In this document: positions 8,296-16,932 of the stretch, piece by piece | Layout of the letters: every line of letters starts with the position of its first letter | How positions within the stretch are numbered: the stretch's first letter is position 1 | Assembly (NCBI RefSeq): GCF_020421205.1 | Contig: NZ_JAIZZH010000006.1 | Span: 1 to 64,000 of the forward strand | Length of the DNA: 64,000 nucleotides | Origin: Hymenobacter pini | GTDB taxonomy: Bacteria > Bacteroidota > Bacteroidia > Cytophagales > Hymenobacteraceae | Reading direction: 5' to 3' | Position numbers and translations under genes: made by a program | The notes under the pieces: model-generated | The model's database searches: none | What the model was told of the DNA's origin: nothing | The model's input: the letters and a program-made list of their open reading frames with translations, nothing else

Positions 8296-10494
8296 ATGGC
8301 TACCCTCAGCTTCCCCCACTATCAGCAGCACGATGTAATGGACTGCGGGCCTACCTGCCTGCAGATTATAAGCAAGTTCTATGGCAAAATCTTCAACATT
8401 GAGAAAATCCGCTCCTTTAGCCAGATAGGCAAAACCGGCGTTTCATTGCTGGGCATCAGCAAGGCCGCTGAAACCCTGGGCATTCAGGCCGTGGGTGGCA
8501 ACATGACCTTTGAGAAGCTGGAGCAGCAGGCGCTGCTGCCCTGCATCATTCACTGGCGCCGCAACCACTTTGTGGTGCTCTACAAAATCAAGCGCAACAA
8601 AGTATATATCTCCGACCCCGCCAGTGGTCTGCATACTTACACCCGCGAGGAGTTTCTGGCCAACTGGGCCTATACCAACATCCACAACAAGGCCGCCGGC
8701 ATTGTGATGCTGCTCACGCCCACGCCCTCCTTCTATAAGGCTGAGGACGATGAAGCCACCCGCCACATTGGCGTAACGCAGCTGCTGGACCACATTCTGC
8801 ACTACAAAGCTCTCCTGAAGCAGCTTATGGCCGGGCTGGTGGTGGGAGCCGCCATTCAGCTGCTGCTGCCGTTCCTCACCAAAGGCCTGGTAGATATCGG
8901 CATCAAGGGGCACGACCTGAACTTCGTGTACATCATTCTGCTGGGGCAGCTGCTGTTTACGCTGGGCCAGACCTCGGTGGAGCTGATTCGGGGGTGGATT
9001 CTGCTGCACATTACGGCCCGCGTAAACGTGGCGGTGCTGTCGGAGTTCCTGCACAAGCTGCTGCGCCTGCCCCTGTCGTTCTTTGATACCAAGCTCACCA
9101 GCGACATTCTGCAGCGCATTGAGGACCACAAGCGCATTGAAGCCCTGCTGACCAGCAGCTCGCTGAACACGCTGTTCTCCATGATAACCTTCAGCGTGTT
9201 CGGGGCCATCCTGTACGCTTACAATCCGCTTATCTGCGGCGTATTCCTAGGGGGCAGCGCCCTGTACTGCGGCTGGATTTACCTGTTTCTGGAGCGCCGC
9301 AAAAAGCTGGATTTCAACCGCTTTGAAATAGCCGCCCAGAACCGCGCCAAAACCCTGCAGCTCATCAACGGCATCTACGAAATCAAGATTAATGACTGCG
9401 GCACCCAGAAAATCTGGGAGTGGGAGGGTATTCAGGCCAAGCTATTCCGGTTCAACGTCCGCTCCCTGGCCCTGAGTCAGTACCAGCAGGTAGGCTCCAC
9501 TTTCCTTAACCAAGCCAAAAATATCTTCATCCTGTTTCTGGCAACCCGCCAAGTAATGGCCGGCCAGATGACCCTGGGCGACATGATGGCCATCCAGTTC
9601 ATTGTGGGTCAGATGAACGGCCCAATTGCCCAACTGGCCCTGTTTCTGCAGACCTATCAGGATGCCCGCATCAGCATGGAGCGCCTGGGCCAGGTACAGG
9701 TGCTGGAAGAAGAAGAGGCCCCCAGCAAAGATTACGTGCACGACTTGCCCACGGGCCGTAGTATTACACTCCAAAACGTATCGTTCGTGTACCCAGGGGC
9801 CGGCAACAAGCCTACGCTGAAGAACATCAGCTTCCGAGTACCCGAAGGCCAGACTACCGCCATTGTGGGCTCCAGCGGCAGCGGCAAAACTACCTTGCTC
9901 AAGCTCCTGCTCCGCATCTGCACCCCCACCGACGGCCAACTGCTGGTAGAAGACATGCCGCTGGAGCGCATCAGCCCTCAGCACTGGCGCCAGCACTGCG
10001 GCATTGTGATGCAGGACGGGTTTATCTTCTCCGATACCATTGGCAACAACATTGCCATCAACGCCGAGCACCGCAGCCAGCCGGCCATCGAAAAAGCCCT
10101 GCATATTGCCAACCTGGAGCAGTACATCCGCAGTCTGCCGTTGGGGTTGCACACCAAAATTGGGGAAGATGGCAAAGGCTTGAGCGGGGGGCAGCGCCAG
10201 CGGGTGCTCATCTCGCGCATGGTGTACAAAAACCCCGATTACATCTTCCTGGACGAGGCCACCAGCGCCCTGGACGCCCACAATGAGAAGGTGATTATGG
10301 AGCGCCTCAACGAGTTTTTCCAAGGCAAAACCGTGGTAATTGTGGCCCACCGCCTCAGCACCGTTAAAAACGCCGACAACATTATCGTGCTCAACAACGG
10401 CGAAGTAACAGAGCAGGGCAGCCACGAAGAGCTGGTGCGCAAGCGGGGCTACTACTACGAGCTGATTAAAAACCAGCTGGAACTCGGTAACTGA
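8296..10494 (+). CDS. Peptidase-containing ABC exporter (C39 peptidase-TMD-NBD)
   Basis: A 732-residue LanT/PCAT-type exporter. The N-terminal C39 cysteine peptidase (about 1-135) has the HDVMDCGPTC motif with catalytic Cys17, His91 (RRNHFVVL) and Asp107 (ISDPASG). A six-helix membrane domain follows at about 165-450. The nucleotide-binding domain has Walker A GSSGSGKTT (525-533), ABC signature LSGGQRQR (629-636), Walker B YIFLDEATS and the H-loop AHR. It should cut the leader after the EGG of precursors 1 and 2 and move the core peptide to the periplasm, with the HlyD-like protein as partner. All catalytic residues are present. Confidence 0.93.
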   Translation: MATLSFPHYQQHDVMDCGPTCLQIISKFYGKIFNIEKIRSFSQIGKTGVSLLGISKAAETLGIQAVGGNMTFEKLEQQALLPCIIHWRRNHFVVLYKIKRNKVYISDPASGLHTYTREEFLANWAYTNIHNKAAGIVMLLTPTPSFYKAEDDEATRHIGVTQLLDHILHYKALLKQLMAGLVVGAAIQLLLPFLTKGLVDIGIKGHDLNFVYIILLGQLLFTLGQTSVELIRGWILLHITARVNVAVLSEFLHKLLRLPLSFFDTKLTSDILQRIEDHKRIEALLTSSSLNTLFSMITFSVFGAILYAYNPLICGVFLGGSALYCGWIYLFLERRKKLDFNRFEIAAQNRAKTLQLINGIYEIKINDCGTQKIWEWEGIQAKLFRFNVRSLALSQYQQVGSTFLNQAKNIFILFLATRQVMAGQMTLGDMMAIQFIVGQMNGPIAQLALFLQTYQDARISMERLGQVQVLEEEEAPSKDYVHDLPTGRSITLQNVSFVYPGAGNKPTLKNISFRVPEGQTTAIVGSSGSGKTTLLKLLLRICTPTDGQLLVEDMPLERISPQHWRQHCGIVMQDGFIFSDTIGNNIAINAEHRSQPAIEKALHIANLEQYIRSLPLGLHTKIGEDGKGLSGGQRQRVLISRMVYKNPDYIFLDEATSALDAHNEKVIMERLNEFFQGKTVVIVAHRLSTVKNADNIIVLNNGEVTEQGSHEELVRKRGYYYELIKNQLELGN

Positions 10495-10530
10495 TTTATT
10501 CTCACTCTCCCTTCTTTATTCCCTACCGCT

Positions 10531-11544
10531 ATGAGCAGCTTTATTCCCGCCTTTGTTGAGCAACTCACCGCCCTGCGCTACTCGCGCACCACTCCTGAGC
10601 AGTTGCGCACCCCCGATACACAGGCTTTGTTCACGGCCCTGTTCAACAACCAGCTCAAAGCGCAGGTAGGGCCCGAGGTGGCCGAACAGGCCAGCCAGTT
10701 GGTAGCGCATTACTACAAAGCCGTGCAGCTGTGCCGCAAAAACGAGCTAACGGCGGCCCTGGCCCAGCTGCATCTCACGGATGCGCGCCAGGCTGGCCTG
10801 CCCGCCCCGGCCGTTGAGTTTGTGACGCTGTTCCAGCTCTCGGCCTGGGGTAATTACTACTACAAAAACGGGGAAGGCACGCGGGGCATTGATACGCTGC
10901 TACATGGGCTGAGCATCAGCGCCCGGCTGGAGCAGGAGGGCTACGAGGTGTTTATCCACCGGCGCATTGAGCAGCTGCACAATATTGCGACCATCTACCT
11001 CAAGCAGCAGCAGTATGAGCAGGCCCACGCCCTGATAAAAAACACGCTCACCTTCGTGCACTCAGGCCAGGCCAGCGGGCTGTTTATTGCGGATTGGGAT
11101 GGAGCCCTGCTCGGGCGGGTGAAGCTGTTTCAGGAAGCTACTCTGGAAGACAGCCTGGGCCGCATGGCCGGCCACAACACCCAGCTCATGGACCACCCCA
11201 CCTACGGCAACGAGTTCTACTACCAGCACTATCTGCGCGACTTGCTCCGCGACCTGGCCACCACTACCTACAACCGCCTGGTGCTGCACAACTGGCTGTA
11301 CGCCAAAGCATCTTACTTTGAGCAAGGGCCCGAGGCATTCTTCCGGAACGTGCTGGAGTTCCTCTCCGACCCCGACATTACGCCTAACTACGACGTATTC
11401 CGGGCTAACCTGCTGGCGCAGGCTATTTGGGCTATTCGCCAGCAGCCGGTGCCGCAGCAAGCTGAGCTCATTGCCACCATCCAGCAGTTTTCTGATGCCC
11501 ACCTGCTCGACCGCATGGGCAAGGTGATAAAGCTGGCCGCCTGA
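10531..11544 (+). CDS. Unknown TPR-like helical protein at the end of the lanthipeptide operon
   Basis: A 337-residue protein with no signal peptide or membrane segment; not recognised as any named family. The middle (about 100-180) has the spacing of tetratricopeptide repeats (SAWGNYYYKNGEGTRGIDTL, then HNIATIYLKQQQYEQAHAL), and the C-terminal half is Tyr/Leu-rich and predicted helical. It starts 36 nt after the exporter and ends before a terminator, so it is the last gene of the operon. By position it could be a cytoplasmic adaptor, an immunity factor or a precursor-binding scaffold; the sequence does not choose between them. Confidence 0.7.
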   Translation: MSSFIPAFVEQLTALRYSRTTPEQLRTPDTQALFTALFNNQLKAQVGPEVAEQASQLVAHYYKAVQLCRKNELTAALAQLHLTDARQAGLPAPAVEFVTLFQLSAWGNYYYKNGEGTRGIDTLLHGLSISARLEQEGYEVFIHRRIEQLHNIATIYLKQQQYEQAHALIKNTLTFVHSGQASGLFIADWDGALLGRVKLFQEATLEDSLGRMAGHNTQLMDHPTYGNEFYYQHYLRDLLRDLATTTYNRLVLHNWLYAKASYFEQGPEAFFRNVLEFLSDPDITPNYDVFRANLLAQAIWAIRQQPVPQQAELIATIQQFSDAHLLDRMGKVIKLAA

Positions 11545-11548
11545 TACT

Positions 11549-11579
11549 GCAAGCAGGCCGCTTTTCGCCGCCTGCTTGC
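11549..11579 (+). terminator. Perfect hairpin at the end of lanthipeptide module 1
   Basis: A 10-bp perfect stem GCAAGCAGGC (11549-11558) with GCCTGCTTGC (11570-11579) begins 5 nt after the stop of the TPR-like gene. No strong U-tract follows. It is the first of two hairpins in this gap. Confidence 0.55.
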
Positions 11580-11611
11580 TCCGATACCTATAGCGTAGGG
11601 CCTATTGCAAC

Positions 11612-11665
11612 CCGGTAGCCCGTTTGGCACTTCTCTTTCAGGAGGAGCGCCGGACGGGCTACCGG
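11612..11665 (+). terminator. Second hairpin downstream of module 1
   Basis: A 12-bp perfect stem (11612-11623 CCGGTAGCCCGT with 11654-11665) around a 30-nt loop, followed by TTTTGGTTTG. With the preceding hairpin it separates module 1 from lanB2. The rest of the gap (to 11811) contains no convincing gene and no clear TAnnTTTG promoter. Confidence 0.5.
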
Positions 11666-11811
11666 TTTTGGTTTGCTGGTTATTTTCTATATCGTAGGGG
11701 AATAATCTGATGGTCAGCAGCTACTTCGTGAAGCATACTGCCGGATTACGCGGAATTACCGCAGTTAGTGCCTAGTGTTATCCACCCCAGTAAATCCAGT
11801 AACCCGGTTGT

Positions 11812-14800
11812 ATGGCCCACGCCTACCAGTTTCATCCGCATGTAGTATTACGCACGCCGGCCGCTCCTTTTACCTTAGCTGTTGATGCTGCCACCATCCA
11901 AGCCGCCCTGCACGACGAGCAGTTTCGGGAGGCCATCTACCTGGCCTCACCTTCCTTGCTGGAGGAGTGCGAGAAATGGCGCTTGGGCGAGCTGACGGAA
12001 CCGCGCAAGTTGGAACGCTTGCAGAGCACGCTAACCCGCTACTTCATGCGGCGCAGCAGCCGCTGTACGCCGTTCGGGCTGTTTGCGAGCTGTACGTTGG
12101 TGAAATGGGGCGCCCACAGCCACATTCAGTTGAACACGGCCCGTAACGGCCGCCACACGCGCCTGGATATGCATTACCTCTGCGCCCTAGCTCAGCATCT
12201 GGCGGCGCATCCGACCGTTCGGCCTCACCTGCGCTATTGGCCCTCTACCAGCCTTTATCAGGCCGGGCAGGAGATTCGCTACGTTGAGTACATACACACC
12301 CCCACCACGCGCGTGCACCAAATCAGCGCGGTAGGGGCCTCCGAAGCGTTGGCACAAGTGCTGAGCGCCGCCCGCGAGGGGGCCACCATTCTACAGTTGG
12401 CCGCCACTCTGGTGGAGGATGAAGCCGACCAACCCGAAGCGGCTGCCTTTGTGGAGGCGCTAGTGGAGGCTCAGCTGCTAGTGAGTGAGCTGGAGCCTAC
12501 CGTTACTGGCGACGAGTATTTTCAGCATATCCGGCAGGTACTGCAACAGCTCGCTACCCAGCATCCGGAGCCGGCCCTGCAAGCGGTAGCACAAACTCTG
12601 GCACACGTGCACCAGCAGCTTGTGGCGCTGGATGCGGCTCCCATGAATTCGGCCAGCGCCTACCAGCGCATTGCCGACAGCCTGCAGCCGTTGGGCGTAC
12701 CCGTGGAAGCAGGCAAGCTATTCCAAACGGACGCTGTGTGTGGGCTGGCCGAGGCAACCACGCCTACGCTGGATGTTGCCCACCAGGCCCACTTGCTGGA
12801 GGCCCTGGAGGTGCTGACTTACCTGACGCCCAGCGCCGAAAACCCGCGCCTCGCCGACTTTATGCGCCGGTTTCAGGACCGCTACGAGGAGCAGGAAGTA
12901 CCGCTGCTGGAGGCCCTCGATAACGAAAGTGGCCTGTCGTATTCCAGCTACGGCAAGAGCCGTTTCTCGGAGTTGGTGCACGACTTGGTGCTAGAAGAAC
13001 CCGGACACCACCGGACGCCCGCGCACAACCGTACCCAGCACTATATGCGGCAGCGCCTGCAGGCCGCGGAGCGCCACCGCCAGTATACCGTGGAGATTAG
13101 CCTGGCTGAGCTGCGCAGTCAGGGCTTCGAACCCGAAACCCGCTCCCTGCCGCCTTCCGTGCCACTGCTGTTCCGGCCAACCGGTGCCAGCCAGCTACTT
13201 CTGGAAAGCGTGGGTGGCTCCAGCGCCGTCAACCTGCTGGGGCGCTTTGCCCACGCGCAGCCGGCCGTGCAAAGCCTTATCCAGGATATAACCCGCCAGG
13301 AGCAGGCACATAACCCCGACGTGGCATTTGCCGAAATATGCCATCTTCCGGCCAGCCGCACCGGCAACCTGCTGCAAAGACCCCACTTCCGGGCGCTGGA
13401 AATTCCCTACCTGGCCCAATCAACCTTGCCGCCCGATGCGCAGGTGCGGGTGCAAGACCTAACCTTATCGGTGCGGGCGGGCCAACTGGTGCTGCGCTGC
13501 CGACGCCGCAACCAGGTAATTGTGCCGCGCCTGAGCACGGCGCACAATTTTGCCGGCGACATGCTACCCGTGTACCAGTTTCTGTGCGACCTGCAAACGC
13601 AGGGCGTACAGCCCAGTCTGGGGTTCAGCTGGCAGGCAGTGGCCGGCTCCGCTACCTTTCTGCCACGCCTGAGCTGCGGCGCGGTGGTGCTGGCTCCGGC
13701 CACCTGGCAATTCACCCAAGCCGATTTGCACGACCTGCTGGCAGCCAGCCCGGCTGAGTTACCGCACCAACTGGCGGCTTTCCGGCATCAGTGGCAGCTC
13801 CCGCGCTTCTTCACCCTGGCCGATGGCGACAACGAGTTACTCATTGACCTCGAAAATCAGCTACTGGTGAGCGTTTGGTTATCGGCCGTGCGTGGCCGCG
13901 CATCCAGTAAGCTCAAGGAATTTCTGTTTGACCCCGCCGCCAGCCCGGTTCGGGACATAGCCGGCCAGCCGTTTGTACCGCAGTGCATTGCCCTGCTTGT
14001 GCGCCAGACGCCCTGCTATTTTGCGGCCGGCGCCCCGCTGACAGCCGAAGCGCCGATTGCCGTCATCCGGAGCTTTTCGCTGGGCTCTGAGTGGCTGTAT
14101 TACAAGCTATACTGCGGTCAGCTGGTAGCCGACCGGGTATTGCTGGAGGCCCTTGCCCCACTAACTGCGGAGCTCCGCGAGCAGGGGCTGATTGACAACT
14201 GGTTTTTTGTGCGGTATTCTGACCCCGATATGCACCTGCGGGTGCGCTGGCACCTGCCTGAGCCGGGCCGCATTGGAGAGGTGGTGCGCTTGGTGAGCGA
14301 GTATCTGGCTCCTTTTATAGCCACCCAATCCGTCTGGAAGCTCCAGACGGACACGTACCGCCGGGAGCTGGAGCGGTACGGCTCTCGCAGCATCGAAGCC
14401 ACCGAGCAGCTGTTCTGCTACCAGACCGACGCTCTATTGGCCCGCATGGCACAAGCCGCCGAGGAAGAAGCCCCTGGAGAGCTGTGGCCGTGGGGGCTCA
14501 GTGCCATCGAGGAGCTGCTCACCGCCTTCAACTATTCGCTGCCGCGCAAACTTATCCTGACGAAACGCCTCAAGGAATCATTTGCGCGGGAGTTCGGCAA
14601 CACCAAGGCGCTGAAGCTGCAGCTCGATGATAAATACCGCAGTGCCCGGCCGCTGGTACAGCAAGCCATCAGTTCCGTAACCAACTCCGCCCTGCCACTG
14701 CCAGCCGAATTGTTGGCTATTGCGGCCCGCATTACGGAACTGGAGCAGCAGGGCGGCCTGGAAATAGCCAAAGACCAGCTGCTGGCCAGCTACCTGCATA

Positions 14801-14925
14801 TGCTCCTGAACCGGCTGCTACCCGCCGAAGCCCGCCTGCACGAGCTCGTGCTGTACGACTTCCTGTTCCGGCACTATCAATCGTGCCTGGCCCGGCAGCA
14901 GAAACAGGAGCAGGTACCACTGTAA
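11812..14925 (+). CDS. LanB-type lantibiotic dehydratase 2 (full length)
   Basis: A 1037-residue second class I dehydratase, clearly paralogous to the first but divergent. The glutamylation domain has RRSSRCTPFGLF at 80-91. The elimination domain starts near RSFSLGSEW (753) and keeps the E-L-E-R-Y-G block (852-857) and HMLLNR His996. Both catalytic halves are therefore plausible. It is flanked by terminators on both sides and appears monocistronic. No double-glycine precursor lies next to it; the nearest peptide is the Cys-free one at 16933. It may serve that peptide, or share precursors 1 and 2 with LanB1. The substrate assignment is inference. Confidence 0.92.
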   Translation: MAHAYQFHPHVVLRTPAAPFTLAVDAATIQAALHDEQFREAIYLASPSLLEECEKWRLGELTEPRKLERLQSTLTRYFMRRSSRCTPFGLFASCTLVKWGAHSHIQLNTARNGRHTRLDMHYLCALAQHLAAHPTVRPHLRYWPSTSLYQAGQEIRYVEYIHTPTTRVHQISAVGASEALAQVLSAAREGATILQLAATLVEDEADQPEAAAFVEALVEAQLLVSELEPTVTGDEYFQHIRQVLQQLATQHPEPALQAVAQTLAHVHQQLVALDAAPMNSASAYQRIADSLQPLGVPVEAGKLFQTDAVCGLAEATTPTLDVAHQAHLLEALEVLTYLTPSAENPRLADFMRRFQDRYEEQEVPLLEALDNESGLSYSSYGKSRFSELVHDLVLEEPGHHRTPAHNRTQHYMRQRLQAAERHRQYTVEISLAELRSQGFEPETRSLPPSVPLLFRPTGASQLLLESVGGSSAVNLLGRFAHAQPAVQSLIQDITRQEQAHNPDVAFAEICHLPASRTGNLLQRPHFRALEIPYLAQSTLPPDAQVRVQDLTLSVRAGQLVLRCRRRNQVIVPRLSTAHNFAGDMLPVYQFLCDLQTQGVQPSLGFSWQAVAGSATFLPRLSCGAVVLAPATWQFTQADLHDLLAASPAELPHQLAAFRHQWQLPRFFTLADGDNELLIDLENQLLVSVWLSAVRGRASSKLKEFLFDPAASPVRDIAGQPFVPQCIALLVRQTPCYFAAGAPLTAEAPIAVIRSFSLGSEWLYYKLYCGQLVADRVLLEALAPLTAELREQGLIDNWFFVRYSDPDMHLRVRWHLPEPGRIGEVVRLVSEYLAPFIATQSVWKLQTDTYRRELERYGSRSIEATEQLFCYQTDALLARMAQAAEEEAPGELWPWGLSAIEELLTAFNYSLPRKLILTKRLKESFAREFGNTKALKLQLDDKYRSARPLVQQAISSVTNSALPLPAELLAIAARITELEQQGGLEIAKDQLLASYLHMLLNRLLPAEARLHELVLYDFLFRHYQSCLARQQKQEQVPL

Positions 14926-14985
14926 CACTCCAGGAAAAAGTAATGGGCGGCTATTTTTTGCCGCCCATTACTTTTTCCTGGAGTG
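14926..14985. terminator. 25-bp perfect bidirectional terminator
   Basis: A perfect inverted repeat (14926-14950 with 14961-14985, loop CTATTTTTTG) directly follows the stop of lanB2. It also contains the last codons and stop of the convergent response-regulator gene (GGKK-stop is encoded within the right arm). One hairpin thus serves both convergent genes, and the regulator's C-terminus is fixed by the hairpin sequence. Confidence 0.75.
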
Positions 14986-15682
14986 CCTCAAAAAACGCGT
15001 TCCGGTAAGTGTCGCCCAGCGGCACGTAGGCTTTCATATCCTTGAACATGATCTGGTTACCATCCAGCGCTTTAATTTTATCCATGGATACGACGTAGCT
15101 TTTGTGCACCCGCATGAAGTTTTTGGGTGGCAGCCGGTCTTCCAGATCTTTGATATTGAGCAGCGTGACGATGCGCTCCTCCGCCGTGTGGATGGCCAGG
15201 TAATTCTTCATCCCTTCCACGTATACAATCTCATCGAAGTTCACCTTCGTCATCTTGCCTTTGCTTTCCGTCTTCACAAAAATGTAGTCGTCGGGCTTTT
15301 CGGCGGGTTGCCAGCGGGCAGAGGGCTCAATAGATGTGTTCAGGGCTTTCTGCGCGGCTTTCAGAAACCGCTCGAAGGCAATGGGTTTCAGCAGGTAATC
15401 CAGGGCCTCCAGCTCGAAGCCTTCCACGGCAAACTCGCTGTAGGCTGTGGTCAGAATAACCTTGGTTTTGCCCTGAATAAGGCGCATGAAATCCAGCCCC
15501 GACAGCTGCGGCATATGAATATCCAGAAACAGCAGGTCCACGGGCTGCCGTTGCAGTAGGCTCAGCGCCTCTACGGGGTTGGTGCTGCTGCCCACCAGCG
15601 TGAGAAAGGGCGTTTTCTCAATAAAGGTGCGCAAAATGTCAATGGCACCTTGTTCATCATCCACTATCAGGCAGGAAATCAT
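14951..15682 (-). CDS. LytTR-family response regulator
   Basis: A 243-residue response regulator. The receiver domain (about 1-120) has VDDE (Asp8, Asp9), phospho-acceptor Asp54 in LLFLDIHMP, the T..S region (ILTTAYSE) and Lys in YLLKPI. The C-terminal LytTR DNA-binding domain (about 135-240) carries IVYVEGMKNYLAIHT and RVHKSYVV. It is transcribed with the adjacent LytS-type kinase (3-nt gap) and points away from the Cys-free peptide gene. By context it is likely to control the lanthipeptide modules. Its 3' end lies in the bidirectional terminator shared with lanB2. Confidence 0.9.
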   Translation of the reverse strand: MISCLIVDDEQGAIDILRTFIEKTPFLTLVGSSTNPVEALSLLQRQPVDLLFLDIHMPQLSGLDFMRLIQGKTKVILTTAYSEFAVEGFELEALDYLLKPIAFERFLKAAQKALNTSIEPSARWQPAEKPDDYIFVKTESKGKMTKVNFDEIVYVEGMKNYLAIHTAEERIVTLLNIKDLEDRLPPKNFMRVHKSYVVSMDKIKALDGNQIMFKDMKAYVPLGDTYRNAFFEALQEKVMGGKK

Positions 15683-15685
15683 GGA

Positions 15686-16723
15686 TTATAGCTCGATGTT
15701 CAGGGTACAAGTATAGTAATCTGGCTCATCATTTATCAGCAGCGTATACCGGTCTTTGTAGAGCATTTCCAGGCGTTGCCGGGTGTTTACTAAACCGATT
15801 CCCGTGCTCCGCTCTTTGGGGCCCAGCCGCTTCTTGTTGCGCGTCTGAAAGGTAAGCTGGTTCTGTACCGTGGTCAGGCGAATAACCAGCGGATTTTGTG
15901 CGTCGGCCAGCTCGCCGTGCTTAAAGCAGTTTTCCACAAAGGTGATGAGCACCAGGGGCAAAATCATCAGAAACTGCACGTTTCCGCTTATGACAAAGTC
16001 AATCTGGAGCTGGTTGTTGTAGCGCAGCTGGTTGATGGCAATATAATTCTGCAGGTGCTTGACTTCCTGGCTCAGCATCACCTTGCCGTTGTTGTCTTCG
16101 TGCAGGGCGTAGCGCATGGTTTCCGAAAGCAGCAGAATGGCTTTGGCCGCATTTTCGGAGTGTGGGTACACCTGGGCGTACAGAAAATTGAGTGAATTGA
16201 ACAGGAAATGCGGGTTAATCTGGCTTTTGAGGAAGGCAATATTGGCCTCCAGCAGGCTTTTCTCGGTAGCCCGCAGCTGCTCCTCCTGCTGGCGGCGCTG
16301 CTTTTCCAGGCGCACCGCATTCAGGGCAAACCAATACCCGGTACTCACCAGCTGAAAAAACATGCCCCGGTACACCGCCAGCACCCAAAAGCGCCCATAG
16401 GAATACGCCGGACCCGTAACCGGGTATCCCACAGCTGGTAGCCAGGTGGTATACAGCTCGGCGCGCAGCAACCCGTAAAGCGCCAGCAGCAACACGGCCG
16501 CGGCGGCATACCCGGTGTACTGCCGCCGGCCGTACAGCTTGGGCAGCAGCACGTTGCTGTTGGTGTAGAACAAGGCTATGTTCAACCCATAGTTTAGAAT
16601 CAGCGGCAGTATGGTAATCTGGGAAGCATCGGTAAAGAAGAACACCGACTGCTCGTACAGGGCAAAGCCCAGCCAAACCAGCACATGCGGCAAATAGGAG
16701 GAGCGCTTGAAGCGGAATTGCAT
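15686..16723 (-). CDS. LytS/YehU-type sensor histidine kinase
   Basis: A 345-residue membrane histidine kinase, with start chosen at MQFRFKRSSYLP; an upstream in-frame Met at 16777 adds 18 poorly plausible residues. About four transmembrane helices lie in residues 8-150. A short coiled coil (QRRQQEEQLRATEKSL) follows, then the His_kinase H-box SQINPHFLFNSLNFLYAQ and an HATPase domain (N-box TFVENCFKHG, G-box STGIGLVNTRQRL). It partners the LytTR regulator encoded just downstream. The sensor part has no large periplasmic domain, so the ligand is probably membrane-associated or hydrophobic, for example a modified peptide. That is inference. Confidence 0.9.
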   Translation of the reverse strand: MQFRFKRSSYLPHVLVWLGFALYEQSVFFFTDASQITILPLILNYGLNIALFYTNSNVLLPKLYGRRQYTGYAAAAVLLLALYGLLRAELYTTWLPAVGYPVTGPAYSYGRFWVLAVYRGMFFQLVSTGYWFALNAVRLEKQRRQQEEQLRATEKSLLEANIAFLKSQINPHFLFNSLNFLYAQVYPHSENAAKAILLLSETMRYALHEDNNGKVMLSQEVKHLQNYIAINQLRYNNQLQIDFVISGNVQFLMILPLVLITFVENCFKHGELADAQNPLVIRLTTVQNQLTFQTRNKKRLGPKERSTGIGLVNTRQRLEMLYKDRYTLLINDEPDYYTCTLNIEL

Positions 16724-16837
16724 GCAACGAATGTAGAAGAGTTGCCGGCAGCAAGCCAGCATACTCCGCCCAGGCACCCAAGTTTAGTGCAGAAAGCCCC
16801 GTTTGGTACCGGGCAACAGGGCGTTGGTGTAATAGTT

Positions 16838-16868
16838 TTTGGTTGAGGCTGGGCGTGGGTTACGTTTG
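16838..16868 (+). promoter_or_regulatory. Bacteroidota-type promoter for the Cys-free peptide gene
   Basis: TTTG (16838-16841), a 19-nt spacer and TACGTTTG (16861-16868) match the Bacteroidota sigma-70 pattern TTTG-N19-TAnnTTTG. The predicted start is about 16875, giving a leader of roughly 60 nt to the ATG at 16933. GGGCGT occurs at 16819-16824 and 16851-16856, 32 bp apart, bracketing the -33 element; this may be an operator. Confidence 0.55.
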
Positions 16869-16932
16869 TTTCAAGCAAGGCCGCTAGAGCTGCTGCGCAT
16901 CGTTCCACTCACTTCTTACCAACCCAAACGCT

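Noticed and set aside
9442-10425. 327-codon minus-strand frame inside the C39 ABC exporter
   Set aside because: Overlaps intact Walker and signature motifs of the exporter.
11710-11775. 21-codon frame (MVSSYFVKHTAGLRGITAVSA) just before lanB2
   Set aside because: Considered as a third precursor, but it is very short, has no leader box or Cys, and no clear promoter.
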